DNA of 64,000 nt from contig NZ_LT629702.1 in the NCBI RefSeq assembly GCF_900103345.1, positions 3,534,001-3,598,000 of the forward strand, written 5' to 3'. Source of the stretch: Pseudomonas azotoformans. Its GTDB lineage: Bacteria; Pseudomonadota; Gammaproteobacteria; Pseudomonadales; Pseudomonadaceae. The translations under genes and the position numbers were made by a program. The stretch's first letter is position 1. Every line of letters starts with the position of its first letter. Positions 29,777-41,251 of this stretch are shown here, in pieces. A model generated the notes under the pieces. The model searched no databases, had not been told where the DNA came from, and saw only the letters and a program-made list of their open reading frames with translations.

Positions 29777-30991
29777 TTAGTGTGCCGCCCACTCGATCTT
29801 GGAAATATCGACACCGTCTTTGTACATGTCCCACAGCGGGGACAGGACGCGCAGCTTGTTGACGGCTTCACAGACTTTCTGCGCGGCGTAGTCGACTTGC
29901 TCTTCGGTGGTGAAACGGCCGAACGTAAAGCGGATCGAGCTGTGTGCCAGTTCGTCGTTGCGGCCCAGGGCGCGCAGTACGTACGAAGGCTCAAGGGACG
30001 CCGAGGTGCAGGCCGAACCGGACGAAACCGCCAGGTCCTTGAGCGCCATGATCAGCGACTCGCCTTCGACATAGTTGAAGCTCAAATTCAGGTTGTGCGG
30101 TACACGGGCGGTCATGCTGCCGTTGATGTACAGCTCCTCAAGGCCTTCGACCTGCTTGTAGAAGCGGTCGCTCAGCGCTTTGATGCGCACGTTTTCGGCA
30201 GCCATGTCTTCCTTGGCCACGCGGAAGGCTTCGCCCATGCCCACGATCTGGTGGGTCGCCAGGGTACCGGAACGCATGCCGCGTTCGTGACCGCCGCCGT
30301 GCATGGTGGCTTCGATGCGCACACGTGGCTTGCGGCTCACGTACAGGGCGCCAATGCCTTTAGGGCCATAGGTTTTGTGGGCCGAGAACGACATCAGGTC
30401 GACTTTCAGTTTCGACAGGTCGATGTCGACCTTGCCGGTGGACTGAGCAGCGTCGACATGCAGCAGGATGCCCTTGGAACGGGTCAGCTCGCCGATGGCC
30501 GCGATGTCGTTGATGGTGCCGATTTCGTTGTTCACGTGGATCACGGAAACCAGGATGGTGTCTTCACGCAGCGCGGCTTCGATCATGGCCGCGGTGACGA
30601 TGCCGTCGGTGGTTGGCTCGAGGTAGGTAACCTCGAAACCTTCACGCTCCAGTTGGCGCATGGTGTCGAGGACAGCCTTGTGCTCAATCTTGGTGGTGAT
30701 CAGGTGCTTGCCTTTGGTCGCGTAGAAATGCGCCGCGCCCTTGATAGCCAGGTTGTCGGACTCGGTGGCACCGGAGGTCCAGACGATTTCACGCGGGTCT
30801 GCGCCAACCAGGTCTGCCACCTGGCGACGAGCGTTCTCGACCGCTTCCTCGGCTTTCCAGCCGAATACGTGGGAACGGGAGGCCGGGTTGCCGAAGTTTC
30901 CGTCAACCAGCAGGCATTCGCTCATCTTTTGCGCGACACGCGGATCAACCGGGGTGGTCGCTGAGTAATCAAGGTAAATCGGCAATTTCAT
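29777..30991 (-). CDS. iscS: Cysteine desulfurase IscS
   Basis: IscS takes sulfur from cysteine for Fe-S clusters and tRNA thiolation. The 404-residue PLP enzyme has the PLP lysine in [12 protein letters not shown] (about 206), [10 protein letters not shown] (about 180) and the mobile active-site loop with [14 protein letters not shown] (Cys about 328). Start [19 protein letters not shown] is canonical. It follows iscR by 50 nt. Confidence 0.97.
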   Translation of the reverse strand: MKLPIYLDYSATTPVDPRVAQKMSECLLVDGNFGNPASRSHVFGWKAEEAVENARRQVADLVGADPREIVWTSGATESDNLAIKGAAHFYATKGKHLITTKIEHKAVLDTMRQLEREGFEVTYLEPTTDGIVTAAMIEAALREDTILVSVIHVNNEIGTINDIAAIGELTRSKGILLHVDAAQSTGKVDIDLSKLKVDLMSFSAHKTYGPKGIGALYVSRKPRVRIEATMHGGGHERGMRSGTLATHQIVGMGEAFRVAKEDMAAENVRIKALSDRFYKQVEGLEELYINGSMTARVPHNLNLSFNYVEGESLIMALKDLAVSSGSACTSASLEPSYVLRALGRNDELAHSSIRFTFGRFTTEEQVDYAAQKVCEAVNKLRVLSPLWDMYKDGVDISKIEWAAH

Positions 30992-31041
30992 GGACTTTCT
31001 CCTAAATCAGGCTGGCTGGCGTGCCGTTAGCTCTTCGGCTG

Positions 31042-31533
31042 TCACTCGACGGCGGACGCTTCGATCTTGTCCAGACGCGGCGCCTTGGTGTTGCAACGGC
31101 GCTGGTCCTGACGCTGGGCTACTTCTTGCACCTCACGGCGAGTCACAAGATCAGCCAAGCTGATACCACTCAAAAACTCATGGATCTGCAGGCTCAAGTC
31201 ACACCACAAGTGGTGCGTGAGGCAGGTGTCGCCGGCGTGGCAATCACCCAGCCCCTGGCATTTGGTGGCGTCGACGGATTCATTGACCGCGTCGATCACC
31301 TGGGCGACCTGAATGCCCTGCATGTCGCGGGACAACTGATAGCCACCACCCGGCCCACGCACACTGGACACCAGGTTGCTGCGACGCAATTTGGCGAACA
31401 GTTGCTCGAGGTAGGACAGGGAAATGCCTTGGCGCTCAGAGATATCGGCCAGGGACACCGGCCCAGTTTGCGCGTGCAAAGCCAAGTCGAGCATGGCGGT
31501 CACCGCGTATCGGCCTTTTGTAGTCAGTCTCAT
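31042..31533 (-). CDS. iscR: Fe-S responsive repressor IscR
   Basis: The 163-residue Rrf2-family regulator has an N-terminal winged helix ([20 protein letters not shown]) and the cluster-binding cysteines in [13 protein letters not shown] (about 92-104), with the nearby conserved His (THHLW). Holo-IscR represses isc transcription; the apo form controls other genes. ATG 31533 gives family length. A near-consensus IscR type-1 site overlaps the promoter, showing autoregulation. Confidence 0.96.
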   Translation of the reverse strand: MRLTTKGRYAVTAMLDLALHAQTGPVSLADISERQGISLSYLEQLFAKLRRSNLVSSVRGPGGGYQLSRDMQGIQVAQVIDAVNESVDATKCQGLGDCHAGDTCLTHHLWCDLSLQIHEFLSGISLADLVTRREVQEVAQRQDQRRCNTKAPRLDKIEASAVE

Positions 31534-31566
31534 GGACAAGTACCAAGGTGTTTCAGAATGGGAGCA

Positions 31567-31599
31567 AGTATGCGATTCCCGAGTATTTAAGTCAACTAT
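31567..31599 (-). promoter_or_regulatory. isc operon promoter overlapped by an IscR type-1 site
   Basis: On the minus strand the -35 TTGACT (31595-31590) and -10 CATACT (31572-31567) are 17 bp apart. The 25-bp segment 31599-31575 agrees at about 22 positions with the E. coli IscR type-1 consensus as I recall it and covers the -35 box and most of the spacer. A second, weaker GACT-containing site lies just upstream (about 31600-31622). Confidence 0.8.
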
Positions 31600-31721
31600 A
31601 AGACCTAGTACTTTAGTCAGGATTACCCGTAAAAAGGGCGCGCGAATCATAGCAGGATGGGGTGGGGACGAACAGCGGGAACAGGGCCGGATGGAGATTG
31701 CTGGATCAACGGAGGTCAAAA

Positions 31722-31811
31722 TGTGGGAGGGGGCTTGCTCCCGATAGCGATGTACCAGCCATGAAAGTGGTGACTGACACACCGCCATCGGGGGCAAGCC
31801 CCCCTCCCACA
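31722..31811. repeat. REP doublet (GTGGGAGGGGGCTTGC class)
   Basis: TGTGGGAGGGGGCTTGCTCC begins at 31722 and the inverted copy ends CCTCCCAC at 31811. The pair lies between iscR and cysE and can form a long hairpin. Confidence 0.87.
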
Positions 31812-31819
31812 GAAAGGCC

Positions 31820-32602
31820 TTAACCGGCCTTGGAGGCAGCCTCGTCCTTGATTTCGGCGAAGTCTTCTTCGCGCAACTCAGGCAGATCCTTGGCGCAATA
31901 CGGGCTACCCAGATCCTTCAGCGCACCACACATACCCTCCAACTTGCCGTCCACCGCCTGCAGATGGTCGAGCAACTGGCCGATAGCGCGCGCCACCGGG
32001 TCGGGCATATCTTCGCTGACACCGTAGGCATCAAAACCGATTTTCTCGGCCATGGCCTTGCGCTTGGCCTCCTGCTCGTCGCCGGCTTCCGGCTTGACGA
32101 TGATCCGGCCTGGAATACCGACAACGGTCGCACCCGGAGGCACAGCCTTGGTCACGACAGCATTGGAACCGACCTTGGCACCCGCACCGACGGTGAAAGG
32201 GCCGAGCACCTTGGCGCCCGCCCCCACCACCACGCCATCACCCAGCGTGGGGTGCCGCTTGCCTTTGTTCCAGCTGGTGCCGCCCAGGGTCACGCCCTGA
32301 TAAAGGGTGACGTCATCACCAATTTCGGCGGTCTCACCAATCACGATGCCCATGCCGTGGTCGATGAAGAAGCGGCGACCCACCTTGGCCCCCGGGTGAA
32401 TCTCGATCCCGGTCAACCAGCGACCGAAGTTCGACACCAGCCGCGCCAGCCATTTCCAGCCCATGCCCCACAAGGCGCCGGACAGGCGATGGATCCAGAT
32501 AGCGTGCATGCCCGGGTAGCAGGTGAGCACTTCAAAGGCGTTGCGCGCCGCCGGGTCACGGTGGAAAACACTCTGGATATCTTCTCGCAAACGCTCGAAC
32601 AT
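31820..32602 (-). CDS. cysE: Serine O-acetyltransferase
   Basis: CysE acetylates serine to O-acetylserine, the carbon acceptor in cysteine synthesis. The 260-residue protein has an N-terminal helical region (about 1-60), then left-handed beta-helix hexapeptide repeats (about 65-170, with [20 protein letters not shown] and [10 protein letters not shown]), and a C-terminal tail. It lies immediately upstream of iscR, so cysteine supply and IscS sulfur use are neighbours. trmJ ends 2 nt before it starts. Confidence 0.93.
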   Translation of the reverse strand: MFERLREDIQSVFHRDPAARNAFEVLTCYPGMHAIWIHRLSGALWGMGWKWLARLVSNFGRWLTGIEIHPGAKVGRRFFIDHGMGIVIGETAEIGDDVTLYQGVTLGGTSWNKGKRHPTLGDGVVVGAGAKVLGPFTVGAGAKVGSNAVVTKAVPPGATVVGIPGRIIVKPEAGDEQEAKRKAMAEKIGFDAYGVSEDMPDPVARAIGQLLDHLQAVDGKLEGMCGALKDLGSPYCAKDLPELREEDFAEIKDEAASKAG

Positions 32603-32604
32603 TT

Positions 32605-33375
32605 TTAATCCTTCCGCTTAAGAAGCTCGCCACGGGCCGCTTTCTGGGTTTCCGTGAGGATGCCACGCAATATATTCATTTCTGCCCGACTGACCGAGCT
32701 GCGTCCGTAAAGGCGACGCAGGCGCGCCATCAAGTGCCGTGGCTTTTCCGGATCGAGGAACTCGATGACCACCAGGGTTTGCTCCAGGTGTTCATAGAAC
32801 CGTTCCAGCTCGTCCATGGTGGCCAGCTCGCCACTTTTGGTCGAGGCAACCTCTTCCTTCTCTACCTTGCTCGGCTGGCCAGCAGCGGCCAGCCAGGCCA
32901 TGCGCACTTCGTAAGTCAACACCTGCACCGCTGCCCCGAGGTTCAGCGAGCTGAATTCAGGGTCTGATGGGATGTGCACGTGGTAGTGACATCGCTGCAG
33001 CTCTTCATTGGTGAGGCCGGAGTCTTCACGGCCAAATACCAAGGCGATTTCAGCACCACCGGCGGCCTCTTCCACCACCTTGGTGCCGCACTCACGCGGA
33101 TCCAGCAATGGCCAGGGGATACGACGGTCGCGAGCGCTGGTGCCGAGCACTAGGTTGCAGCCGACCAAAGCGTCTTCCAAGGTGGCGACAACCTGGGCTT
33201 TTTCAAGCAGGTCATTGGCCCCGGATGCACGAGCATCGGCCTCGTGGTGCGGGAACACGCGCGGTTCGACCAGCACCAGGCGCGTCAGCCCCATGTTTTT
33301 CATGGCTCGCGCCACCCCGCCGATGTTGCCGGGATGACTGGTATTGACCAAGACGACACGAATGTTTTGCAGCAA
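32605..33375 (-). CDS. trmJ: tRNA (cytidine/uridine-2'-O-)-methyltransferase TrmJ
   Basis: TrmJ methylates the 2'-OH of residue 32 in several tRNAs. The 256-residue SPOUT-class protein has [20 protein letters not shown] (about 6-25), [13 protein letters not shown] (about 115) and [22 protein letters not shown] (about 135-157), which form the knotted SAM site, followed by a C-terminal helical extension. It is divergent from suhB and upstream of cysE-isc, a common gamma-proteobacterial order. Confidence 0.93.
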   Translation of the reverse strand: MLQNIRVVLVNTSHPGNIGGVARAMKNMGLTRLVLVEPRVFPHHEADARASGANDLLEKAQVVATLEDALVGCNLVLGTSARDRRIPWPLLDPRECGTKVVEEAAGGAEIALVFGREDSGLTNEELQRCHYHVHIPSDPEFSSLNLGAAVQVLTYEVRMAWLAAAGQPSKVEKEEVASTKSGELATMDELERFYEHLEQTLVVIEFLDPEKPRHLMARLRRLYGRSSVSRAEMNILRGILTETQKAARGELLKRKD

Positions 33376-33456
33376 GGGAGGCGCTCTCGGACACGGGAAA
33401 GGGGAGCAAATCTTACAGAACAGCCTAAGGTTATGCCATGAAAGCTAACGTCGTCC

Positions 33457-33484
33457 TTCACCTGAAGAAAGTTTCTGCTAGAAT
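33457..33484 (+). promoter_or_regulatory. Possible suhB promoter
   Basis: TAGAAT at 33479-33484 is a reasonable -10 box about 37 nt before the suhB ATG. The -35 match (TTCACC at 33457-33462, 16 bp away) is poor. Tentative. Confidence 0.4.
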
Positions 33485-33520
33485 GCTCGGCTTTCTTTAA
33501 CAACCTTAGGTGACACATCC

Positions 33521-34336
33521 ATGCAGCCCATGCTGAATATCGCGCTGCGCGCCGCCCGCAGCGCCAGTGAATTGATCTTCCGCTCCATCGAGCGCCTGGA
33601 TACCATCAAGGTCGACGAAAAAGACGCCAAGGATTACGTATCCGAGGTGGATCGCGCCGCCGAACAGAAAATTATCGACGCCCTGCGCAAGGCCTACCCT
33701 ACCCACGGCATCCTCGGTGAAGAAACCGGCCTGCACAAAGGCAGCGGCGAAGGCGAAGACTACCTGTGGATCATCGACCCACTGGATGGCACCACCAACT
33801 TCCTGCGCGGTATCCCGCACTTTGCCGTGAGCATTGCGTGTAAATACCGTGGCCGCCTGGAACACGCTGTTGTACTCGACCCAGTCCGCCAGGAAGAATT
33901 CACCGCCAGCCGTGGCCGTGGCGCCCAGCTGAATGGTCGCCGCCTGCGTGTCAGCGGCCGCACCAGCCTGGATGGCGCCCTGCTGGGTACCGGCTTCCCG
34001 TTCCGTGACGACCAGATGGACAACCTGGAAAACTACCTGGGCATGTTCCGCGCCCTGGTGGGCCAGACTGCCGGCATCCGTCGCGCTGGCGCAGCAAGCC
34101 TGGACCTGGCTTACGTGGCCGCCGGTCGTTTTGATGCGTTCTGGGAGTCGGGCCTGTCCGAGTGGGACATGGCGGCAGGCGCCCTGCTGATCCAGGAAGC
34201 AGGCGGCTTGGTGAGCGACTTCACCGGCGGTCACGACTTCCTCGAGAAAGGCCACGTGGTTGCAGGCAACACCAAGTGCTTCAAGGCAGTACTGACGGCG
34301 ATCCAGCCGCACCTGCCGGCTTCGCTGAAGCGTTAA
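33521..34336 (+). CDS. suhB: Inositol-1-monophosphatase / Nus-complex factor SuhB
   Basis: The 271-residue protein belongs to the Mg-dependent IMPase family: GEETG (about 67), DPLDGTTNFLRG (about 86-97, metal binding) and EWDMAAGALLIQEAGG (about 213). SuhB in E. coli also acts in rRNA transcription antitermination, and in P. aeruginosa it affects virulence gene expression. It has a terminator directly downstream and is monocistronic. Confidence 0.95.
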   Translation: MQPMLNIALRAARSASELIFRSIERLDTIKVDEKDAKDYVSEVDRAAEQKIIDALRKAYPTHGILGEETGLHKGSGEGEDYLWIIDPLDGTTNFLRGIPHFAVSIACKYRGRLEHAVVLDPVRQEEFTASRGRGAQLNGRRLRVSGRTSLDGALLGTGFPFRDDQMDNLENYLGMFRALVGQTAGIRRAGAASLDLAYVAAGRFDAFWESGLSEWDMAAGALLIQEAGGLVSDFTGGHDFLEKGHVVAGNTKCFKAVLTAIQPHLPASLKR

Positions 34337-34348
34337 GCGAGCGAGCAC

Positions 34349-34379
34349 AAAAAAAGCACCCCAAGGGGTGCTTTTTTTA
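34349..34379 (+). terminator. Rho-independent terminator of suhB
   Basis: The palindrome AGCACCCC-AA..GGGGTGCT is flanked by A- and T-runs and starts about 15 nt after suhB. It may act in both directions. Confidence 0.85.
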
Positions 34380-34429
34380 TGCCTGGGATTTGAGGTTTGC
34401 CGCGACTCCAGCAACAACACAAATCAATT

Positions 34430-34517
34430 GTGGGAGGGGGCTTGCCCCCGATTGCAGTGGGTCAGCACCTAACAAGCTGACTGATCCACCGCTATCGGGA
34501 GCAAGCCCCCTCCCACA
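34430..34517. repeat. REP doublet (GTGGGAGGGGGCTTGC class)
   Basis: GTGGGAGGGGGCTTGCCCCC starts at 34430; the inverted copy GCAAGCCCCCTCCCAC ends at 34517. It lies between convergent suhB and the glycine-zipper protein gene. Confidence 0.87.
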
Positions 34518-34560
34518 TTTTGAAATCACACAATTTTTTGCATCTGTACCAGGCTTGGAA

Positions 34561-35103
34561 TTACTGCTGGTTCTGGCCCAGCACCAAGCGGCCTTCCTTG
34601 TCGACCGGAATCTGACCACCTGGATCACGGTCCATGCGCACCGAACCTTCCTTGCCATCCAAGGTGTAACGCACGTCATAGCCGACCACTTTGTCGCTGA
34701 TGTCGTTGACGGTGTTACAACGAGTTTGCGTGGTGGTATAGGTATCGCGGTTCTGCATGCCTTCCTGAACCTTGTTACCAGCGTAACCACCGCCGACAGC
34801 ACCGGCTACCGTAGCCAGTTTCTTGCCATTACCGCCACCCACCTGGTTGCCGAGCAGGCCACCGGCCAGTGCACCAACCACGGTGCCGACGATCTGATGC
34901 TGATCCTGCACCGGCTTCTGCCGGGTCACGGCGACGTCCTTGCAGACCTCGCGCGGGGTTTTGATCTGGGTTTTCACCGGCTGCACTGCCAGCACTTGCG
35001 CATACTCAGGGCCGCTTTTTACCAGGCTGTAGGTGGCAACAGCACCCCCGGCAGTCACACCGACAGCACCCAATACCGCACCAACCAGTAACGACTTGTT
35101 CAC
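34561..35103 (-). CDS. Glycine-zipper 2TM-domain envelope protein
   Basis: The 180-residue protein has an N-terminal hydrophobic segment (KSLLVGAVLGAVGVTAGGAVA) and a central glycine zipper (VGTVVGALAGGLLGNQVGGG and VAGAVGGGYAGN, about 72-110) like SlyB or the Rickettsia 17-kDa antigen. The C-terminal part (about 118-180, YTTTQTRCNTVND..GYDVRYTLDG) occurs in related Pseudomonas proteins. No lipobox Cys is seen. Function unknown; it is probably an envelope structural or stress protein. AGGAGG lies just upstream of the start. Confidence 0.75.
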   Translation of the reverse strand: MNKSLLVGAVLGAVGVTAGGAVATYSLVKSGPEYAQVLAVQPVKTQIKTPREVCKDVAVTRQKPVQDQHQIVGTVVGALAGGLLGNQVGGGNGKKLATVAGAVGGGYAGNKVQEGMQNRDTYTTTQTRCNTVNDISDKVVGYDVRYTLDGKEGSVRMDRDPGGQIPVDKEGRLVLGQNQQ

Positions 35104-35162
35104 ATGAACCTCCTGACCATCACAAACGGATCGAAAGATCCGCGCTATACCCAGCCTTGGAG

Positions 35163-35202
35163 CAAAAAAAAAGGCACGAGTTCAATACTCGTGCCTTCTT
35201 TG
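35163..35202 (-). terminator. Rho-independent terminator of the tgt-yajC-secDF transcript
   Basis: On the minus strand AAGGCACGAGT-ATTGA-ACTCGTGCCTT is followed by a run of T. It begins about 25 nt after the secF stop. Confidence 0.87.
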
Positions 35203-35226
35203 TAACAGCGGATCAACAAGCGCCCA

Positions 35227-36141
35227 TCAAGGACGGTCGTCGACCTCCTTGCCGGTAGCCGCAGGAGGGATCAGGTCTTCACTGTTGAGGTTCAGCCAGA
35301 TCAGCACCACGTTGGCGATGTAGATCGACGAGTAGGTACCCGCCAGCACGCCGATGAACAGCGCCAGGGAGAAGCCCCACAGGTTGTCGCCACCAAAGAT
35401 CATCAGCGCCGCAATCGCCAGCAGCGTGGAGATCGACGTCGCCATGGTGCGCAGCAGGGTCTGGGTGGTGGAGATGTTGATGTTCTCGATCAGCGATGCC
35501 TTGCGCAGTACGCGGAAGTTCTCGCGAACCCGGTCGAATACCACGATGGTGTCGTTGAGCGAGTAACCAATGATCGCCAGCACAGCCGCCAGCACGGTCA
35601 GGTCGAAGGTAATCTGGAAGTACGCCAGGATACCCACGGTCACGATCACGTCGTGGATCAGCGACACAATGGCGCCAACACCGAACTTCCACTGAAAGCG
35701 GAACGCCAGGTAGATCATGATGCCGACCAGCGCCATCAGCATGCCGAGGCCGCCCTGGTCGCGTAGTTCTTCACCCACTTGCGGGCCGACGAACTCGACG
35801 CGCTTGACCGACGCCGGGTTGTCGCCGCCTACCTTCTGCAAGGCCTCGGCCACCTGGTGACCCAGTTGCGGGTCTTCGCCCGGCATACGCACCAGCAGGT
35901 CGGTGGTAGCACCGAAGCTCTGCACGATGGCTTCGTGATAGCCGGCCTTGACCAGCTCGTTGCGCACCAGGGTAACGTCGGCCGGCTTCTCGTAGGTCAG
36001 CTCGATGAGCGTACCGCCGGTGAAGTCCAGACCGTAGTTCAGGCCCTTATGGAACCAGCTGAACAACGCCAGAACGGTAAGGAGCACGGTGACGCCGAAC
36101 GCAATGTTGCGAACGCCCATGAAGTTGATTGTACGTAACAT
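35227..36141 (-). CDS. secF: Protein translocase subunit SecF
   Basis: SecF forms with SecD the proton-driven accessory of the Sec translocon. The 304-residue protein has six transmembrane segments: one near 15-35, then a periplasmic domain, then five from about 130 (LGMLMALVGIMIYLAFRFQW). Signature motifs are YGLDFTGGTLIELTY (about 36) and GYSLNDTIVVFDRVREN (about 190). It lies 9 nt after secD. Confidence 0.96.
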   Translation of the reverse strand: MLRTINFMGVRNIAFGVTVLLTVLALFSWFHKGLNYGLDFTGGTLIELTYEKPADVTLVRNELVKAGYHEAIVQSFGATTDLLVRMPGEDPQLGHQVAEALQKVGGDNPASVKRVEFVGPQVGEELRDQGGLGMLMALVGIMIYLAFRFQWKFGVGAIVSLIHDVIVTVGILAYFQITFDLTVLAAVLAIIGYSLNDTIVVFDRVRENFRVLRKASLIENINISTTQTLLRTMATSISTLLAIAALMIFGGDNLWGFSLALFIGVLAGTYSSIYIANVVLIWLNLNSEDLIPPAATGKEVDDRP

Positions 36142-36150
36142 GGCAGCCCC

Positions 36151-38022
36151 TTAAATCCACAACTTCTTGAAGTCACGCCCGCCAAAGATCAGGTTGACCA
36201 TTGCGCGGGTCACCATGATGGCCGTGAACATCGAGGTAAAGATACCGAGGGACATGGTCACCGCAAAACCTTTGACCGGGCCGGTGCCCATGGCAAAGAG
36301 AATCCCGCCGACCAGCAACGTGGTCAGGTTGGAGTCGAGAATCGCGGTAAATGCCCGGCCGAAGCCTTCGTTGATTGCACGCTGTACGGTCATGCCCGCC
36401 GCGATCTCTTCACGGATCCGCGAGAAGATCAGTACGTTGGCGTCTACCGCCATACCCATGGTGAGTACGATACCGGCGATACCTGGCAGGGTCAGTGTAG
36501 CGCCCAGCAGCGACATCAGGGCCAGCAGCATCACCATGTTGCCCGCCAGGGCCACGGTGGCGATGATACCGAAGAAGCGGTAGATGGCGATGATGAACAG
36601 CGACACGAACAGCATGCCCCACAACGCCGCATCGATACCCTTGGTGATGTTGTCGGCACCCAGGCTCGGGCCGATGGTACGTTCTTCAGCGAAGTACATC
36701 GGCGCCGCCAGGCCACCGGCACGCAGCAACAGGGCCAGCTCCGAGGATTCGCCCTGGCCGTTCAGGCCAGTGATACGGAATTGAGCACCCAGCGGCGACT
36801 GGATGGTCGCCAGGCTGATGATCTTCTTTTCTTCCTTGAAGGTCTGGACCGGCACGTCTTTCTCGACGCCGTCGACCATCTGCTTGGTGTAGGTGGTCAC
36901 CGGGCGCTGCTCGATGAAGATCACCGCCATGCTGCGACCGACGTTGCTGCGCGTAGCGCGACTCATCAGGTCGCCACCGTGGCCATCCAGGCGGATGTTC
37001 ACTTCAGGCGTACCGTGCTGCGAGTCGAAACCGGCCTTGGCATCGGTGACCTGGTCACCGGTGATGATCAAGCCACGCTCGATCAGTGCAGGAGGACGGT
37101 TGCCTTCGCGGAACTCGAACTCCTCGGCAGTGGCGCGGGTAGCACCCGGCTCAGCCGCCAGGCGGAATTCCAGGTTGGCCGTCTTGCCCAGGATACGCTT
37201 GGCTTCAGCCGTGTCCTGCACGCCCGGCAGCTCAACCACGATGCGGTTGGCGCCCTGGCGCTGGACGATCGGCTCGGCCACACCCAGCTCGTTGACGCGG
37301 TTACGCACCGTGGTCAAGTTCTGTTTGATGGAGTATTCACGGATTTCCGCGATCTTGGCCGGCGTCATCGCCAGGCGCAGTACAGGCTGACCATTGAGGT
37401 CGGCCGGTACGATGTCGAAATCGTTGAAGTTCTTGCGGACCAGCGCACGGGCCTGTTCGCGGGACGCTTCGTCAGAGAAGCCCAGCTGGATGGCACCGTT
37501 GAACTGCGGCAGGCTGCGATAGCGCAGCTTCTCTTTGCGCAGCAGGCTCTTCACGTCGCCTTCGTAGACTTTCAGGCGAGCGTCGAGGGCCTTGTCCATG
37601 TCGACTTCCAGCAGGAAGTGCACACCACCGGACAAGTCCAGGCCCAGTTTCATCGGGTGCGCGCCAATGCTGCGCAGCCATTGTGGGGTGGTCTGTGCCA
37701 GGTTGAGCGCGACTACATAGTCATCACCCATGGCCTTGCGTACGACGTCCTTGGCCGGCAATTGGTCTTCTGCCTTGGTCAGGCGCAACAAGCCGCCTTT
37801 GGCACCAGCCGCCAATGTTGCCGCCTTGACCTGGATACCCGCGTCGGTGAGCGCTTTGCTCGCACGGTCCAGATCGGCCTGATTGACCTGCAGCGAAGTG
37901 CTGGCGCCAGTGATCTGGATCGCCGGGTCATCAGGATAAAGATTGGGAGCGGAATAAATAAAACCGATCGCCAGCACCGCCAGGATCAGTACGTATTTCC
38001 ACAGAGGGTATTTGTTCAGCAT
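36151..38022 (-). CDS. secD: Protein translocase subunit SecD
   Basis: The 623-residue protein has an N-terminal transmembrane helix (about 8-25), a large periplasmic region with P1 domains (LGLDLSGGVHFLLEVD, about 117) and C-terminal transmembrane segments (from about 450) with GMAVDANVLIFSRIREE (about 530), the conserved SecD motif. SecDF pulls secreted proteins out of the translocon using the proton gradient. ATG 38022 was chosen over the adjacent GTG at 38025. Confidence 0.96.
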   Translation of the reverse strand: MLNKYPLWKYVLILAVLAIGFIYSAPNLYPDDPAIQITGASTSLQVNQADLDRASKALTDAGIQVKAATLAAGAKGGLLRLTKAEDQLPAKDVVRKAMGDDYVVALNLAQTTPQWLRSIGAHPMKLGLDLSGGVHFLLEVDMDKALDARLKVYEGDVKSLLRKEKLRYRSLPQFNGAIQLGFSDEASREQARALVRKNFNDFDIVPADLNGQPVLRLAMTPAKIAEIREYSIKQNLTTVRNRVNELGVAEPIVQRQGANRIVVELPGVQDTAEAKRILGKTANLEFRLAAEPGATRATAEEFEFREGNRPPALIERGLIITGDQVTDAKAGFDSQHGTPEVNIRLDGHGGDLMSRATRSNVGRSMAVIFIEQRPVTTYTKQMVDGVEKDVPVQTFKEEKKIISLATIQSPLGAQFRITGLNGQGESSELALLLRAGGLAAPMYFAEERTIGPSLGADNITKGIDAALWGMLFVSLFIIAIYRFFGIIATVALAGNMVMLLALMSLLGATLTLPGIAGIVLTMGMAVDANVLIFSRIREEIAAGMTVQRAINEGFGRAFTAILDSNLTTLLVGGILFAMGTGPVKGFAVTMSLGIFTSMFTAIMVTRAMVNLIFGGRDFKKLWI

Positions 38023-38084
38023 CACGCCGCCCGCTTATAACGCGGGGCGCCTTGCGCGCCCCGTCGATTGGTAAAGGTTGTTAC

Positions 38085-38423
38085 TCAGATCGCTTTGAGC
38101 GTGCCTTTTGGCAGCGTGGCGGCGATGGCGCCCTTCTGGAACTTCATTTCTACGGTGTCGGAGACTTCCAGGACCACGAAAGCATCGGAAACCTTGGTGA
38201 TCTTGCCGGCGATACCGCCAGTGGTCACCACTTCGTCGCCTTTTTGCAGGCTGCCGAGCAGGTTTTTCTGCTCTTTGGCGCGCTTGGCCTGTGGACGCCA
38301 GATCATCAGGTAGAAGATGACCAGGAAGCCGACCAGGAAAATCCACTCGAAACCACCGCCCATAGGACCGGCAGCGGCAGGCGCAGCGGCATCAGCCATG
38401 GCGTTAGAGATAAAAAAGCTCAT
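38085..38423 (-). CDS. yajC: Sec translocon accessory protein YajC
   Basis: The 112-residue protein has one transmembrane helix (about 27-46, GFEWIFLVGFLVIFYLMIWRP) followed by the YajC cytoplasmic domain (KRAKEQKNLLGSLQKGDEVV). YajC associates with SecDF. The order tgt-yajC-secD-secF is canonical. Confidence 0.95.
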   Translation of the reverse strand: MSFFISNAMADAAAPAAAGPMGGGFEWIFLVGFLVIFYLMIWRPQAKRAKEQKNLLGSLQKGDEVVTTGGIAGKITKVSDAFVVLEVSDTVEMKFQKGAIAATLPKGTLKAI

Positions 38424-38466
38424 TTAGCACTCCAGTTGCAAATAGTGAATCTTAGGGTCGGAAAAC

Positions 38467-40637
<2,171 letters not shown>

Positions 40638-40703
40638 GATGGGGTTCGTCTAGCAGGGCCGGGAAGTCTAGCCGAAATAGTCAAAATTGACCATGAAACG
40701 TGA

Positions 40704-40732
40704 TTGACCAACGGTAATCACCTCTCTATACT
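40704..40732 (+). promoter_or_regulatory. Promoter of tRNA-Leu
   Basis: TTGACC (40704-40709) and TATACT (40727-40732) are 17 bp apart. Transcription would begin near 40739, about 7 nt before the mature tRNA 5' end. Confidence 0.8.
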
Positions 40733-40745
40733 TCGCCGCCATTGA

Positions 40746-40830
40746 GCCCTGATGGCGGAATTGGTAGACGCGGCGGATTCAAAATCCGTTTTCGAAAGGA
40801 GTGGGAGTTCGAGTCTCCCTCGGGGCACCA
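40746..40830 (+). tRNA. tRNA-Leu (anticodon CAA)
   Basis: The 85-nt gene includes an encoded CCA. The acceptor arms GCCCTGA and TCGGGGC pair (one G-U). The anticodon arm is GCGGA-TTCAAAA-TCCGT, giving anticodon CAA for UUG codons. A long variable arm and the T-loop GTTCGAGTC are present, as expected for a class II leucine tRNA. It has its own promoter and a terminator and stands alone. Confidence 0.95.
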
Positions 40831-40834
40831 TCTT

Positions 40835-40868
40835 AAAAAAAGACCTTGAAATTCAAGGTCTTTTTTTT
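40835..40868 (+). terminator. Rho-independent terminator of tRNA-Leu
   Basis: The palindrome AAGACCTTGAA-TTCAAGGTCTT is flanked by A- and T-runs directly after the tRNA. Confidence 0.87.
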
Positions 40869-40913
40869 CGTCTGTCGGAAAGTGAACGACGCGCCAGTGG
40901 AGGTAGCGGGACC

Positions 40914-41243
40914 ATGGAATTGTTGCTTGAAGCGGTTGCGTTGTTCGCCCTCAAACTGGTGCATGAGACCGAGGGCGGCAGCCCGGTTTTGCGTGATGAC
41001 CCGGTGATGGTTGGGCACGACCGCGAGGTGTTTGGGTTGTTGGTGCGGCAGGGAGATTTGGTGGGGATTCAGTTGAAGCTCGATGAGTGCCTGGAACCAG
41101 CGCTCGATTCCTTGGGAGGTGCCATAACCGTGATGGGTCGCGAGCTGCAACGGCTGGCGCTGGACGCACGCCAAGCGTCGACACTCGATGAACTCAATGC
41201 TCCGCTCAACACACTCAAGGTTTACCTGAAGGCGATCCTGTAA
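40914..41243 (+). CDS. Hypothetical 109-residue protein
   Basis: The protein starts MELLLEAVALFALKLVHETE at ATG 40914, with GGAGG about 10 nt upstream. It looks soluble and acidic, with alternating helix and strand, and has no signal peptide, cysteine motif or recognised domain. The frame is open further upstream through the tRNA gene, which is fortuitous. It sits between the tRNA-Leu terminator and a convergent LysE gene, in the most variable part of the window. Function unknown. Confidence 0.5.
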   Translation: MELLLEAVALFALKLVHETEGGSPVLRDDPVMVGHDREVFGLLVRQGDLVGIQLKLDECLEPALDSLGGAITVMGRELQRLALDARQASTLDELNAPLNTLKVYLKAIL

Positions 41244-41251
41244 CGCTCAGT

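Noticed and set aside
40752..40913. An open frame that reads through the tRNA-Leu gene (MAELVDAADSKSVFERSG..).
   Set aside because: This is a familiar false translation of a leucine tRNA. The real coding part begins at ATG 40914 with GGAGG upstream.
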